DNA of 64,000 nucleotides from contig NZ_JAAHIH010000004.1 of the NCBI RefSeq assembly GCF_010671925.1, forward strand, positions 549,501 to 613,500, given 5' to 3'. How positions within the stretch are numbered: position 1 is the stretch's first letter; every line of letters starts with the position of its first letter. The notes under the pieces were generated by a model. It saw only the letters and a list, made by a program, of their open reading frames with translations, did not search any database and was not told where the DNA came from. This DNA is from Moorena sp. SIOASIH (GTDB lineage Bacteria; Cyanobacteriota; Cyanobacteriia; Cyanobacteriales; Coleofasciculaceae). Shown piece after piece: positions 1 to 9,293 of this stretch. The translations under genes were made by a program, and so were the position numbers.

Positions 1-807
1 GAGTGTAGGACATAGCAGTTAACGATGCCCAAAAAAGTAGGAGCAGCCAAGAAAATATCGACTCAGGTCGTCCCCGTGGTGGGGATAACCAAGTCGGTTG
101 AACTTGAGTTGCAGTCTACGATGAAAAAATTAGGCATAGTCAGGGCTGAATCTTACAATAAGCTGGGTAGCATTAATCACTGGGGGCTGGACTGGAAAAA
201 GGCGGTGCCAGAAGTAAAAAGTTTTAGGACTCCCGACACCCTAGGGTTGCCTGCCAAATTGATGGATTGGACTGTCAATGATGTAGCAAAAGCTATCACA
301 GCGAGCCAGGCAGCTTGCACTGATGCGGTAATTAAGAAAATCTACAAAAGGTTTCCAGGGAGGGACGGCCAAAAGATAAGAAAGGAGCTTTGTAAACAGC
401 TATTGACTTTAGCTTTTCTAGATAATCCATTGCTGCATAGACTTGTTAGGAAGGAATTTCAGCGAGGGCATTCCTGGGTCAAGAACAGAAACGTCTATCA
501 ACAAGTAGGGTATAAATGCAAAAGGCTCTCTCGTAATACTTACCAACTAGAGTTGGCTGGATTAAGGAGAGGAAAGAGAAACAAAATAACCGTTAGGTCT
601 AATCGAAAAATAAAAGGTCAGATTAGACTGGTATACAACCAACTCTTGGAAAGGTTTGAAATTCACTTTCTAGTAGACTATGGAACTGTAGAGATTCTTG
701 CCGACCGCCGAGCAATTGGAATAGACAAGGGATACACTGAGGCTTTCTATGATTCAGATGGCCAGGCGCACGGGAAAAGATTGGGTAGGGCGACAACTAA
801 GAAGTCC

Positions 808-832
808 GTTCGCGTAGCGTGGCCTTTTGGCC
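808..832 (+). repeat. Short palindromic dispersed repeat inside tnpB
   Basis: A copy of the family gttcgcgtagcgtggcc followed by a ttttggcca arm. It sits in frame within tnpB and adds the residues VRVAWPFGH to the protein. The ggcc/ggcc arms can form a small hairpin. It resembles the small dispersed repeats known from Nostoc genomes. Confidence 0.8.
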
Positions 833-1050
833 ATCGAATATATGCTAAAAACCGCAACAGAGGAAAACTCTGGGCGATACATAGAAAATTATAAAAAATA
901 GACCCAGCCAAGTCGGCTCGAATACTCCAAAACAATCTGACCAGGAAAACTGAAAATCGCCGATACAGAAAAAGCCAATCAGAGATAAAGGCGATTATAG
1001 GAGCCGCATCTAAGTCCCTTTTTAATGGGCAATCACTAAAAGTATTTGCT

Positions 1051-1076
1051 GTTCGCGAAGCGTGGCCTACGGCCTT
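1051..1076 (+). repeat. Short palindromic dispersed repeat at the RuvC Glu site of tnpB
   Basis: The same family (gttcgcgaagcgtggcctac then ggcctt) directly precedes agattta, the codons for the D-L of an expected E-D-L motif. The catalytic Glu codon is missing at this spot. The second tnpB has a repeat at the equivalent place (56398-56421). Confidence 0.75.
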
Positions 1077-1548
1077 AGATTTAACACAACCGATAAGAAA
1101 TAAACGCCAGTCCAAAGCTATATCCCGAAAACTCAATAGTTGGATGAAAGGAGAGATGCGGGACTCCTTGCAGAAATGGGCTAATTGGACTGGGTCGGTT
1201 GTAACAGAAGTCCAGCCTAGCTACACGTCGCAAGTTGACTCCGTGACTGGAACCCTATTAGGGAAAAGGAGCGGGGACAGCGAACCCATATTCAATGGGG
1301 TCGTGTTGCAGGCTGACCACAATGCTGCTAAAAACATCCTTGCTCGGGGTACAGACTTCGAAATTTCCCGGTACATGACTAAAACTGAGGTTCAAGCAGT
1401 ATTGTTGCGCCGTACCGCGCGTTTCTTAAAAGGTATGGGACTGAGTCTAGCTGATGCAGTTGAGCTTGGATGGCTTGACTCTAATAAGCATAGCAGGACT
1501 CGGGCTTTTAAGGAACTCCTTGCTGAGATGCAAGGAACGTCTAGATAG

Positions 1549-2286
1549 ATGAATGGCAGGCTCAACTCCAATTGCCGTACGACCATTCCTCACTCGGACA
1601 ACAATATATTGCACCTTGACCCGTGGTACCGGGTTTGCCCCGATTAATCTCGGTTTAAGAGTATCTCATTACTCACCTTACGGAATTCCCAAGGCTGAAA
1701 GCCCCGTGTTTTTAAACCGGGGATGAAAGCCAGTTAGCGACTTTAGTCGCCTAGATGCAATTTCACCAAAAAGGTTGACACTTGCCTAGCGCTAGAGTAT
1801 CATTTAGATATGGGTACAGGCTGAAAAACCGAGGCTGAGCCGGGTCAGAGACCCGTAACTTATTGACCTAAAAGTAGTAATGCCCGGAGGGTAGGGAAAG
1901 TCCTCCTTTCTTGATGCAATAGCGAGTGGGGGAAACCCCCAAGACCGCGCTGCATCGCTAAAAACCCAATCATCAACTAACAATTGGTGTGTGAACTCAG
2001 CAAGACACAACTTGAGAGAAAAATGGTACGGCGGGGCACGCCGGAACCAAGTGAAACAGGAAAGCAACGGACTTTATAAGGCACTTTTCATAAAGTAACT
2101 AAACGCCTAAGGAGACTAGCCCGCTGGGTCTTTCGTGAACTAGACTAGGATCTTTGTCTTGACGGGATTCAGGTTTAGATATTGCCACTCGGACACGGAG
2201 GTTTAAGGCCGGTCGTAGATCTAGGAATCCCCGTCTTTTTAAAGCGGGGAGTGTCAACAAATCAAAAGTTTATTTGGGCTACAGGC
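1549..2286. other. Decayed IS200/IS605 ends and repeats, no intact gene
   Basis: At 1700-1735 there is a hairpin of the type seen at IS605 ends (ccccgtg, T-rich loop, ccgggg). At 2020-2045 a stretch resembles the tnpB 3' end (tacggcggggcacgccgg) that recurs at 49840-49860. At 2222-2256 there is a second IS605-type right end (ccccgtctttttaaagcggg then gagtgtcaa). The region is therefore a nested or rearranged transposon relic. Open frames here are on the wrong strand and match nothing I recognise. Confidence 0.6.
1910..1959. repeat. Dispersed repeat A (about 50 bp, palindromic core)
   Basis: It begins cttgatgcaatagcgagtgg, has a gggggaaaccccc palindromic core and ends ccgcgctgcatcgct. Related copies are at 33473-33522, at 49741-49843 (split by another repeat), and as a shortened hairpin at 36276-36306. 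Confidence 0.7.
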
Positions 2287-3471
2287 ATGACCAAACAAGC
2301 ACCTACCTCCTTGCTTTCCCTAACAGTGGCACCGACTCAAGTAGTGCGTTGTTCGTTGGAAGACTCAGGAAATGCGATCGCACGGCTGGGAAATCGTCCT
2401 TTGATTGTAGGAGGCCAGCATACTCTCGCTACCCTAGCCTCATCACTGGAATCGGTTTTGGAACAGCATCAACTCATTTATGAATGCGCATCCTACAGTC
2501 CTGATTGCAGTGAGAAGTCTTTAGCTAAACTCTCAGAAGCTGTTGCTGCTCATCAATCTGACTTAATTATTGGGATTGGCGGTGGTAAGGCGTTGGATAC
2601 TGCTAAAATCCTAGCGCACCAGTGCCAGTTACCTGTGGTGACTGTACCTACCTCTGCTGCTACCTGTGCTGCTTGGACAGCTCTATCTAATATCTATTCT
2701 GACCAGGGGGCTTTCCTGTACGATGTTGGACTTGACCGTTGCCCAGATTTATTGGTACTTGATTACAGCTTGATTCAGACAGCGCCCCAACGTACCCTAG
2801 TTGCCGGGATTGGTGATGCCTTAGCGAAGTGGTACGAAGCTTCGGTTAGTAGTGGTAGCGCTACAGATACTCTAATTATTGCGGCTGTCCAACAGGCAAG
2901 GGTATTGCGAGATATTTTGTTCCAAAAGTCGGTTGATGCTCTAACCCAACCTGGTAGTGAAGTTTGGCGGGAAGTTGTCGATGCAACAGTTTTACTGGCT
3001 GGTGTGATTGGGGGCTTGGGTGGAGCTCGATGTCGTACTGTTGCTGCCCATGCTGTACATAATGGTTTAACTCATATACCAGCAGCTCACGATTCTTTAC
3101 ATGGTGAAAAGGTGGCTTATGGCATTTTGGTGCAGCTGCGTTTGGAAGAAATGCTTCAGGGGAACCAACTGGCAGCATCAGCACGGCAACAGTTGCTGAA
3201 GTTTTATGGTGAGCTTGGTTTGCCCCAAACTCTCCAAGACCTGGGATTGGGGTCGATTACCTTGGCTCAGTTACAGAAAGCAGCTGAGATTGCCTGTGGG
3301 GAAAATTCTGATATTCATCGGCTACCGTTTAAGGTGCTTCCAGAACAGCTGATGGCAGCAATGGTTTCTACTAGGGTACTAGTTGAGGGCAGTCGTAAGG
3401 AGTTAAGTTTGGCAGCGGTTGAAGGTTGTTCGCGTAGCGTGGCCAAAGGCCAAGGTTGTCTGTCAGAATGA
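2287..3471 (+). CDS. Iron-containing (glycerol dehydrogenase-like) alcohol dehydrogenase
   Basis: A group III, Fe/Zn-dependent NAD(P) alcohol dehydrogenase of the glycerol dehydrogenase branch; substrate unknown, probably cytosolic. The nucleotide-binding motif GIGGGKALDTAK lies near residues 96-107 and PTSAATCAAW near 122. Metal ligands are expected at the Asp of GDALAKWYE (about 176) and the histidines of TVAAHAVHNG and HDSLHGEKVA (about 254-272). The frame is open from 2182, but 2182-2286 encodes transposon-end sequence, so I choose the ATG at 2287 (MTKQAPTS). The last 14 or so residues (CSRSVAKGQGCLSE) are translated from a palindromic repeat and heptamer repeats, so the natural C-terminus has probably been replaced. 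Confidence 0.85.
   Translation: MTKQAPTSLLSLTVAPTQVVRCSLEDSGNAIARLGNRPLIVGGQHTLATLASSLESVLEQHQLIYECASYSPDCSEKSLAKLSEAVAAHQSDLIIGIGGGKALDTAKILAHQCQLPVVTVPTSAATCAAWTALSNIYSDQGAFLYDVGLDRCPDLLVLDYSLIQTAPQRTLVAGIGDALAKWYEASVSSGSATDTLIIAAVQQARVLRDILFQKSVDALTQPGSEVWREVVDATVLLAGVIGGLGGARCRTVAAHAVHNGLTHIPAAHDSLHGEKVAYGILVQLRLEEMLQGNQLAASARQQLLKFYGELGLPQTLQDLGLGSITLAQLQKAAEIACGENSDIHRLPFKVLPEQLMAAMVSTRVLVEGSRKELSLAAVEGCSRSVAKGQGCLSE
3428..3452 (+). repeat. Short palindromic dispersed repeat at the 3' end of the dehydrogenase gene
   Basis: A gttcgcgtagcgtggccaaa copy followed by ggcca. It is read through in frame, and the stop codon comes from the following heptamer repeat. Confidence 0.8.
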
Positions 3472-4048
3472 AGAATGAAGAATGAAGAATGAAGAATGAA
3501 GAATGTGTAATTATACATTCTTCATTCAAAAATGTTGCAGGTTGCAGGTTGTAGGTTGAACGGTGTTGGGTGAACGGTGTTGGGTGAACGGTGTTGGTTT
3601 TGAGCTCAAACCTGATAACCTTTAATATTACTAGCTAATACTACTAGCATTTTCCGATACTTTTTAGCTACCAAAGTCTACCAAGATAGACCAAGGCCCG
3701 CCAAGGCAAGATGCAATAGCATCCAGGGGGTATCTCCGCTCTGACGGAATATCCCGCGAGCGCCATAAAAATGTCAAAAAAACTGGTTCCACCGGGATAG
3801 AGAGCGCAACTATTAAACCCTTGGTTTTCGGCTTTAATTTAAGTTACATAGTAATCCCTGTCGGTGTTACCCTAATTTAAGTCTAACAAATAATAAGAGT
3901 TTTTGGTTGACTCTGCGACATTTTCTCTAGCTGTTTACTAACCCTTATACTGGCTCTCAACTCCTTCCCGTAGCGTGGCCTTTTGGCCAAAGTCAAAAAT
4001 TATAGGTCTTGACCTTCAACCGGCTAACTTCCAAACCTGACACTGATA
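3472..4048. repeat. Repeat-filled intergenic region
   Basis: Heptamer array (gaagaat unit) at about 3466-3502 facing an inverted cattcttcattc, so it can fold back. A 16-bp tandem (gaacggtgttgggt type) occurs three times at about 3557-3597. A degenerate repeat A-like piece is at 3708-3760, and another gtagcgtggccttttggcca copy at 3970-3989. No gene or clear promoter was recognised. Confidence 0.6.
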
Positions 4049-5257
4049 ATGGTAGATTTGATTACCCCAGCACAACGACTAAGCGCACTCCCTCCCTATG
4101 TATTTGCTCGTTTAGATGAATTAAAAGCAAGAGCCCGTGAGCAAGGGCTGGATTTGATTGACTTGGGGATGGGTAATCCTGATGGTTCAGCACCGCAGCC
4201 GGTGATCGAAGCAGCGATCGCAGCCTTAAAAAATCCCGCTAACCACGGTTATCCTCCGTTTGAGGGGACTGCTAGTTTCCGTCGGGCAATTACGAATTGG
4301 TATCATCGCCGCTATGATGTGGAGCTAGACCCAGACAGTGAAGCTTTACCTCTGTTAGGGTCTAAGGAAGGACTAGCTCACCTAGCCTTGGCCTATGTGA
4401 ATCCGGGAGATTTGATTTTAGTACCTTCTCCTGCTTATCCGGTCCACTTCCGGGGTCCGTTGATTGCTGGGGGAGAAATTCACAGCTTGGTTTTGAAACC
4501 GGAAAATGATTGGCTGATTGATTTAGGGGCGATTCCGGATCAGGTTGCCCAACGAGCTAAGATACTCTATTTTAACTATCCCAGTAATCCGACCACCGCT
4601 ACCGCCCCAAGGGAGTTTTTTGAAGAAATTGTTGCGTTTGCCCGTCGGTACTCAATTCTGCTGGTACATGACTTATGTTATGCGGAATTAGCATTTGATG
4701 GCTATCAGCCTACTAGCTTGCTGGAAATTCCTGGCGCTAAAGATATTGGTGTAGAATTCCACACCCTATCGAAAACTTATAATATGGCTGGCTGGCGCGT
4801 TGGCTTTGTAGTGGGGAATAGCCGCATTATTCAAGGGTTGCGTACTTTAAAAACTAATCTGGACTATGGCATCTTTGCTGCCTTACAAACCGCTGCTGAA
4901 ACCGCCTTGCAACTGCCAGATGTTTACCTTCAAGATGTCCAAAACCGTTACCGCCGCCGCCGAGATTTCATGATTGAGGGTTTGGCCGAGTTGGGTTGGC
5001 AGATTCCTAAGTCCAAGGCAACCATGTATCTGTGGGTTCCTTGCCCAATAGGGGTAGGTTCAACGGATTTTGCCCTGGATGTTTTGCAGCAAACTGGAGT
5101 AGTCCTCACCCCGGGAAATGCTTTTGGCATCGGGGGTGAAGGGTATGTGCGGGTTAGTTTGATTGCGGAATGCGATCGCTTGGGTGAAGCCCTCAATCGG
5201 TTGAAACAAGCTAATATCCGCTACCAAGCCGAAACAATGGTTAAGGTTGAAGGTTGA
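4049..5257 (+). CDS. PLP-dependent class I/II aminotransferase (AlaC/DapL-like)
   Basis: Fold-type I aminotransferase of about 402 residues, similar to the family annotated in cyanobacteria as LL-diaminopimelate or alanine/aspartate aminotransferase. The Schiff-base lysine is in HTLSKTYNMAGWR (about residue 242). NYPSNPT near 178 and the GGEGYVRVSL arginine near the C-terminus fit cofactor and substrate-carboxylate binding. The N-terminus (LSALPPYVFARLDELK) is typical, so ATG 4049 is accepted. The last few residues (MVKVEG) come from the gaaggtt heptamer array that starts inside the gene, so the stop is repeat-derived. Substrate specificity cannot be read from sequence. Confidence 0.85.
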   Translation: MVDLITPAQRLSALPPYVFARLDELKARAREQGLDLIDLGMGNPDGSAPQPVIEAAIAALKNPANHGYPPFEGTASFRRAITNWYHRRYDVELDPDSEALPLLGSKEGLAHLALAYVNPGDLILVPSPAYPVHFRGPLIAGGEIHSLVLKPENDWLIDLGAIPDQVAQRAKILYFNYPSNPTTATAPREFFEEIVAFARRYSILLVHDLCYAELAFDGYQPTSLLEIPGAKDIGVEFHTLSKTYNMAGWRVGFVVGNSRIIQGLRTLKTNLDYGIFAALQTAAETALQLPDVYLQDVQNRYRRRRDFMIEGLAELGWQIPKSKATMYLWVPCPIGVGSTDFALDVLQQTGVVLTPGNAFGIGGEGYVRVSLIAECDRLGEALNRLKQANIRYQAETMVKVEG

Positions 5258-5530
5258 AGGTTGAAGGTTGAAGGTTGAAGGTTGAAGGTTGCAGGTTGAA
5301 CGCGATCGCGTGGCCTTTTGGCCAAGGTTGAAGGTTGAAGGTTGAAGGTTGCAGGTTGAACGCGATCGCGTGGCCTTTTGGCCAAGGTTCGAGGTTGCAG
5401 GTTGAACGCGATCGCGTGGCCTTTTGGCCAAGGTTGCAGGTTTAAGGTTGCAGGTTGAACGCGATCGCGTGGCCTTTTGGCCAAGGTTGCAGGTTTAAGG
5501 TTCGAGGTTGCAGGTTGCAGGTTGTAAATT
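5236..5530. repeat. Composite tandem array with HIP1-containing palindromic units
   Basis: gaaggtt heptamers alternate with four copies of cgcgatcgcgtggccttttg, starting at 5301, 5361, 5407 and 5460 (spacings 60, 46 and 53 bp). Each copy combines a HIP1 octamer with the palindromic ggccttttggcc core of the dispersed repeat. The array begins inside the aminotransferase gene. Confidence 0.85.
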
Positions 5531-5612
5531 AGTGCAGGGGAGCAGGGGAGCAGGGGAAAGAGGGGCGAGACAGAGCCGAATTTCACCATTGGTTCTTTTG
5601 CACAAAGGATTT

Positions 5613-5772
5613 ATATCATGTCGGGATAATTACCCTTAATAAAAATCTCCCCCATCTCCCCATATTCCCCTCCTGGGAGGGGTTAGGGGTGGGTTCCCAT
5701 CTCCCCACACTTCCCACCCTCCCCACACTTCCCACCCTCCCTCTTATTATGGCTATTCAACCTGACTTGATA
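5613..5772. mobile_element. MITE-like element C, copy 1
   Basis: One end reads atatcatgtcgggataatta, the other gctattcaacctgacttgat. Flipped, the second end (atcaagtcaggttgaatagc) resembles the first, giving imperfect terminal inverted repeats of about 28 bp. The interior is C-rich octamer-type minisatellite (ccatctcc, ccacactt). Other copies are at 22734-22870, 36901-37032 and 41365-41487. Confidence 0.65.
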
Positions 5773-6298
5773 TTAGGATGTCTATCGTTTATAAAAATTT
5801 ATCAAAACTAGAACATTAGCTTTACCTAAATTTTATAAAAGAATCTATTAACGCAATCCAAAATCATTCCACCAGTGTAGCACCAAAAAGTTATGCCACA
5901 CTGGCAACCTTGTGAGCATTTAATAAGCCAATATACTAAGCAGTTAATCTCATTTAACTATCAGTAAAAACTCCCACACACTTAGTAAAAACTTAGTAAA
6001 AACTTAGTAAAAACTTAGTAAAGTTATGGGATTACTATTTATAGTTATATAGATTTATTTAAATTAATCTCAATAAATAAGTAAATGAAAATTATGTCTT
6101 TAGTTGTGTTTCTTTTGATTTTTTATCTAGCTATACTAACCACCGATTTATAAAGTTAAGATAACTTACGCACCCAGACGTGTAAAACATCGGTAATTCT
6201 CTGTTCCCCGTTTCCCGTTTCCCGTTCCCTGTTCCCTGAGCCGAAGCTTCCTAGCTAAATTACTGTGTAATTTTTCATAATTAACTGGATAATAAAAA
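5773..6298. other. AT-rich upstream region of the polysaccharide locus
   Basis: Contains a 12-bp tandem (acttagtaaaaa) of about four units at 5978-6021 and a heptamer-type tract (gtttccc/gttccct) at about 6200-6240. The long AT-rich stretch could hold the promoter of the 6299 gene, but I see no sigma-70 pair convincing enough to place. No gene. Confidence 0.5.
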
Positions 6299-9124
6299 AT
6301 GACGAATAACTTATCAAATTGGTTACTAGGTCTGAGAAATCGCCACTTCTTACTCATTGATTTGATTATTTTCACGAGTACGCCAGTATTAGCTCTAGTC
6401 CTGTTCTTAAACAATCATTTAGATATCAAGCCATATCAATCTGGACTGATACTGGCAACCATTCTGTTCCTAGTCGTTAAACTAACTGTATTTTATACCT
6501 TCGGTCTCTACAAGCGTTGCTGGTCTTATGCCAGTATAGATGAACTAGAGCAGATAGCCGCACTTACTGCTGCTGCTATCGTCATCCAAACGTTATTGTT
6601 TCACTGGTCTAATGGTTTAACCAATTTATCCTTGAATAGCCTGCCTAATTCCTTGCCCTTACTTGACGGTATACTCAGCATGTTGTTTGTCGGTAGTCTT
6701 CGTTTCAGTGTTCGTGCAGTCGAAAGAGTCAGCCAAAGGCATAGGAAGTTTCATCGCCGGGACAATGTACTGATTGTTGGTGCTGGTAGTGCAGGGGTTG
6801 CTCTAGCCCAGGATATGCAAAAGAATCCTTCCCTGGGTTTTAATCCTGTCGCCTTTATTGACGATGACCCTAAAAAGCTCAATTTAAGAATTAGGCGACT
6901 ACCTATAGTTGGTAATCGTTATGCCATTCCTGATGTTGTTCCCTCTCTACGTATTCGCAAAATTATTATCGCCATGCCTACAGTACCTGGGCAAGTTATT
7001 CGGGAAGTTTTAGATATTTGTCAATCCACAGGAGTACCAACTAGTACTTTACCTGGGATTAATGAAATCCTCAATAATCCTATCCGTGTTGGTAGTGTTC
7101 GGGATGTCAAGATTGAAGACTTGCTGCGTCGCGAACCTATACAAACTGATGTTCAGCGTGTGGCTAAGTTTCTGAAAGGAAAGATAGTTTTGGTGACAGG
7201 AGCAGGAGGCTCTATTGGCAGTGAACTTTGTCGCCAAATTTTCAAGTGTCAACCCTCAGAAATGGTACTTTTGGGACATGGAGAAAACTCCGTGTTCCAT
7301 ATCCAGCAAGAACTAAACCAGGTTTTAGAACTACTTGAATACGATCGGTTAGAAAATGAAAGACTTCCCAATCTTAACACTATTATTGCCGATATTCGAT
7401 TGACAGGTCGGTTAGAGTATATTTTTGACCAATTCAGACCAGATATTGTTTTCCACGCTGCGGCTCACAAACATGTGCCAATGATGGAATTAAATCCTCC
7501 GGAAGCGATCACAAACAATGTGCTGGGAACCAAAAATTTGCTGGATCTCTCATTGCGATATGGTGTAGAACACTTTGTGATGATTTCAACGGATAAAGCA
7601 GTTAATCCCACCAATGTTATGGGCTGCAGCAAGCGAGTGGCAGAAATGCTGGTGCTACAAGCGGCTCAAAGGAGTGGTAGGCATTTTTCTGTGGTTCGTT
7701 TTGGCAATGTTCTCGGTAGCCGAGGTAGTGTTGTTCCTACCTTTAAGCGTCAAATTGCTGGTGGGGGTCCGGTGACTGTTACCCACCCTGATATCTGTCG
7801 CTATTTCATGACAATTCCAGAAGCAGTTCAATTGGTTTTGCAAGCCTCAGTGATTGGTCAGGGTGGTGAAGTCTTTATGCTCAATATGGGTCAACCGGTC
7901 AAAATTGTTGACTTAGCCAAAGAACTGATTCGCCTGTCCGGGTATGAAGTGGGTAAGGACATTGACATTGTCTTTACCGGACTGCGACCAGGAGAAAAGT
8001 TATTTGAGGAACTGCTAATTCCTGGAGAAGAATATGAACCAACCCTACACGACAAATTGCTAGTAGTTAAAAATGCTAGTCACATGGTTTCCCAAAATCT
8101 TGACTATGCAGTAGAAGCACTCCGGAAAGCTGCAGCTCAAAATTATACCAATCTAATTTTATTCTTGCTGGAGCAACTGGTACCAGGATACACCCCTAAA
8201 TACCAAAAAACTACTCCAATCCTAAATCTCTCTTCGGATATTTCTAAGATAATTACGAGTGATGACAATATTAAAGTGTTGGACAAGTGTTATCACCAAG
8301 CCAACGGCCAAGTTACCCACACCAAAAAAATTGGGTTCTGGGAAATGGAAGATTATTTGCAAAATGCTCTAAAAAATCAGGAGTTGCAGCTTTACTACCA
8401 GCCGATTATGCTCCTAGAAAACGAGCATATTAATAGTTTTGAAGCATTGTTGCGCTGGCAGCATCCTAACCTAGGATTGATTTACCCAGAAGAGTTTATG
8501 CCAGTAGCAAAAGCAACTAGCTTGATTGTTCCCATTGGTTGGTGGGTAATTAGAGAAGTTTGCAATCAACTACGGTCTTGGCAACAACTGTTTCCTACTC
8601 AAACACCGATAACCATTAGTGTTAATTTGTGTCGCCAACAATTATTACAACCTGATTTAGTTCAGCAGATTAACCATATTATCAAGAAAACTAACTTGGA
8701 TGCTTATCGTTTGAAGCTAGAAATACCTGAGAGTTTTATTCGTAAAAATCCTGAGGAAGCCATGGTGGTGCTTTCCAAACTTAGAGCCATTGGGGTTCAG
8801 TTAGAATTGGATAATTTTGGTATTGAGACTTCATCGGATATCAATTATATCCATGAAGTATCTAACTCTATCTATGGAGAGTTTAATGGCTTAAAAGTTG
8901 ATCGCTCTCTAGTCAGTAAAATCAATACGGATAACAGAAATTTAGAACCCGTTCAAACCGTGGCTAAACTAGCCAATGATATTGGTGTTGATCTAATTGC
9001 CACCGGGGTAGAAACATCAAGGCAAATTGATCAACTAAAAATCCTCAACTGTAAATATGGACAGGGCTACTTTTTCTCCAAACCCGTAGACGTTGAAGCG
9101 GCGATAACTTTGATTGGAGTTTAG
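6299..9124 (+). CDS. CapD/PglF-type nucleotide-sugar 4,6-dehydratase fused to a degenerate EAL domain
   Basis: Residues 1-135 hold about four membrane helices. Residues 155-290 form the first Rossmann-like domain (VLIVGAGSAGVALAQD) and 297-590 the dehydratase/epimerase domain, with GAGGSIGSE near 301 and the STDKAVNPTNVMG active site near 430; Met replaces Tyr, as is normal in the large membrane FlaA1/WbpM class. Such enzymes make UDP-4-keto-6-deoxy sugars for amino-sugar synthesis. Unusually, residues 685-935 are an EAL (c-di-GMP phosphodiesterase) domain. EALLRW (about 714), SVNL and LKVD are kept, but the DDFG motif is DNFG and the catalytic Glu of EGVET is Thr (TGVET). It is probably a c-di-GMP sensor or inactive, but this is inferred. 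First gene of the locus. Confidence 0.85.
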   Translation: MTNNLSNWLLGLRNRHFLLIDLIIFTSTPVLALVLFLNNHLDIKPYQSGLILATILFLVVKLTVFYTFGLYKRCWSYASIDELEQIAALTAAAIVIQTLLFHWSNGLTNLSLNSLPNSLPLLDGILSMLFVGSLRFSVRAVERVSQRHRKFHRRDNVLIVGAGSAGVALAQDMQKNPSLGFNPVAFIDDDPKKLNLRIRRLPIVGNRYAIPDVVPSLRIRKIIIAMPTVPGQVIREVLDICQSTGVPTSTLPGINEILNNPIRVGSVRDVKIEDLLRREPIQTDVQRVAKFLKGKIVLVTGAGGSIGSELCRQIFKCQPSEMVLLGHGENSVFHIQQELNQVLELLEYDRLENERLPNLNTIIADIRLTGRLEYIFDQFRPDIVFHAAAHKHVPMMELNPPEAITNNVLGTKNLLDLSLRYGVEHFVMISTDKAVNPTNVMGCSKRVAEMLVLQAAQRSGRHFSVVRFGNVLGSRGSVVPTFKRQIAGGGPVTVTHPDICRYFMTIPEAVQLVLQASVIGQGGEVFMLNMGQPVKIVDLAKELIRLSGYEVGKDIDIVFTGLRPGEKLFEELLIPGEEYEPTLHDKLLVVKNASHMVSQNLDYAVEALRKAAAQNYTNLILFLLEQLVPGYTPKYQKTTPILNLSSDISKIITSDDNIKVLDKCYHQANGQVTHTKKIGFWEMEDYLQNALKNQELQLYYQPIMLLENEHINSFEALLRWQHPNLGLIYPEEFMPVAKATSLIVPIGWWVIREVCNQLRSWQQLFPTQTPITISVNLCRQQLLQPDLVQQINHIIKKTNLDAYRLKLEIPESFIRKNPEEAMVVLSKLRAIGVQLELDNFGIETSSDINYIHEVSNSIYGEFNGLKVDRSLVSKINTDNRNLEPVQTVAKLANDIGVDLIATGVETSRQIDQLKILNCKYGQGYFFSKPVDVEAAITLIGV

Positions 9125-9293
9125 CTAAACTCGACCAATGGTCAGAGTGCGGTTCCAGAAGTGAGGTAAATCTCGATTAGCGCTACTAAGGGGAGTGGAA
9201 AGCGGGGGAGGAGGGGGGAGAAATTTGGTGTGTAGCTCATCCAACTGAAAATCGCTATAAAACTTGAGAATCAATTAGTCTAAAAAAGCAATT

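Larger units (their letters stand above)
25..1548 (+). pseudogene. tnpB: IS200/IS605-family TnpB, interrupted by one in-frame stop
   Basis: TnpB is the RNA-guided RuvC-type nuclease of IS200/IS605 elements. The frame opened at 25 stays open to 1548 (508 codons) except for a single TAA at 892-894; the same frame resumes at once, so this is a nonsense pseudogene and not two genes. The first RuvC aspartate is in AIGIDKG near residue 234 and the last in QADHNAAKNIL near residue 432. The usual CxxC zinc ribbon is absent: the PSYTSQ region has no cysteines. Two short palindromic repeats are embedded in the coding sequence, at 808-832 and 1051-1076. The second lies where the catalytic Glu of the xEDLT motif is expected, leaving only DLTQPI. 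Together with the stop this makes activity very unlikely. Confidence 0.85.

Noticed and set aside
25..1548. TAA read-through or recoding to explain the in-frame stop in tnpB (and those in the methyltransferase)
   Set aside because: All healthy genes in the window use TAA as a normal stop, and both affected genes look non-essential and otherwise decayed.
1804..2067. Minus-strand 87-residue frame
   Set aside because: No family features; it runs through repeat A and an IS605 relic, so it is a shadow of noncoding DNA.
1740..2180. Group II intron relic
   Set aside because: Some phrases looked intron-like, but no domain V hairpin or reverse transcriptase remains; IS605 relic fits better.
2182..2286. 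N-terminal extension of the alcohol dehydrogenase
   Set aside because: The stretch is transposon-end sequence (ccccgt...gcgggg hairpin and gagtgtcaa); family members start near MTKQAP.
5060..5589. Minus-strand frames with RPRDRVQPAT repeats
   Set aside because: Pure translation of the heptamer/HIP1 array and the antisense of the aminotransferase.
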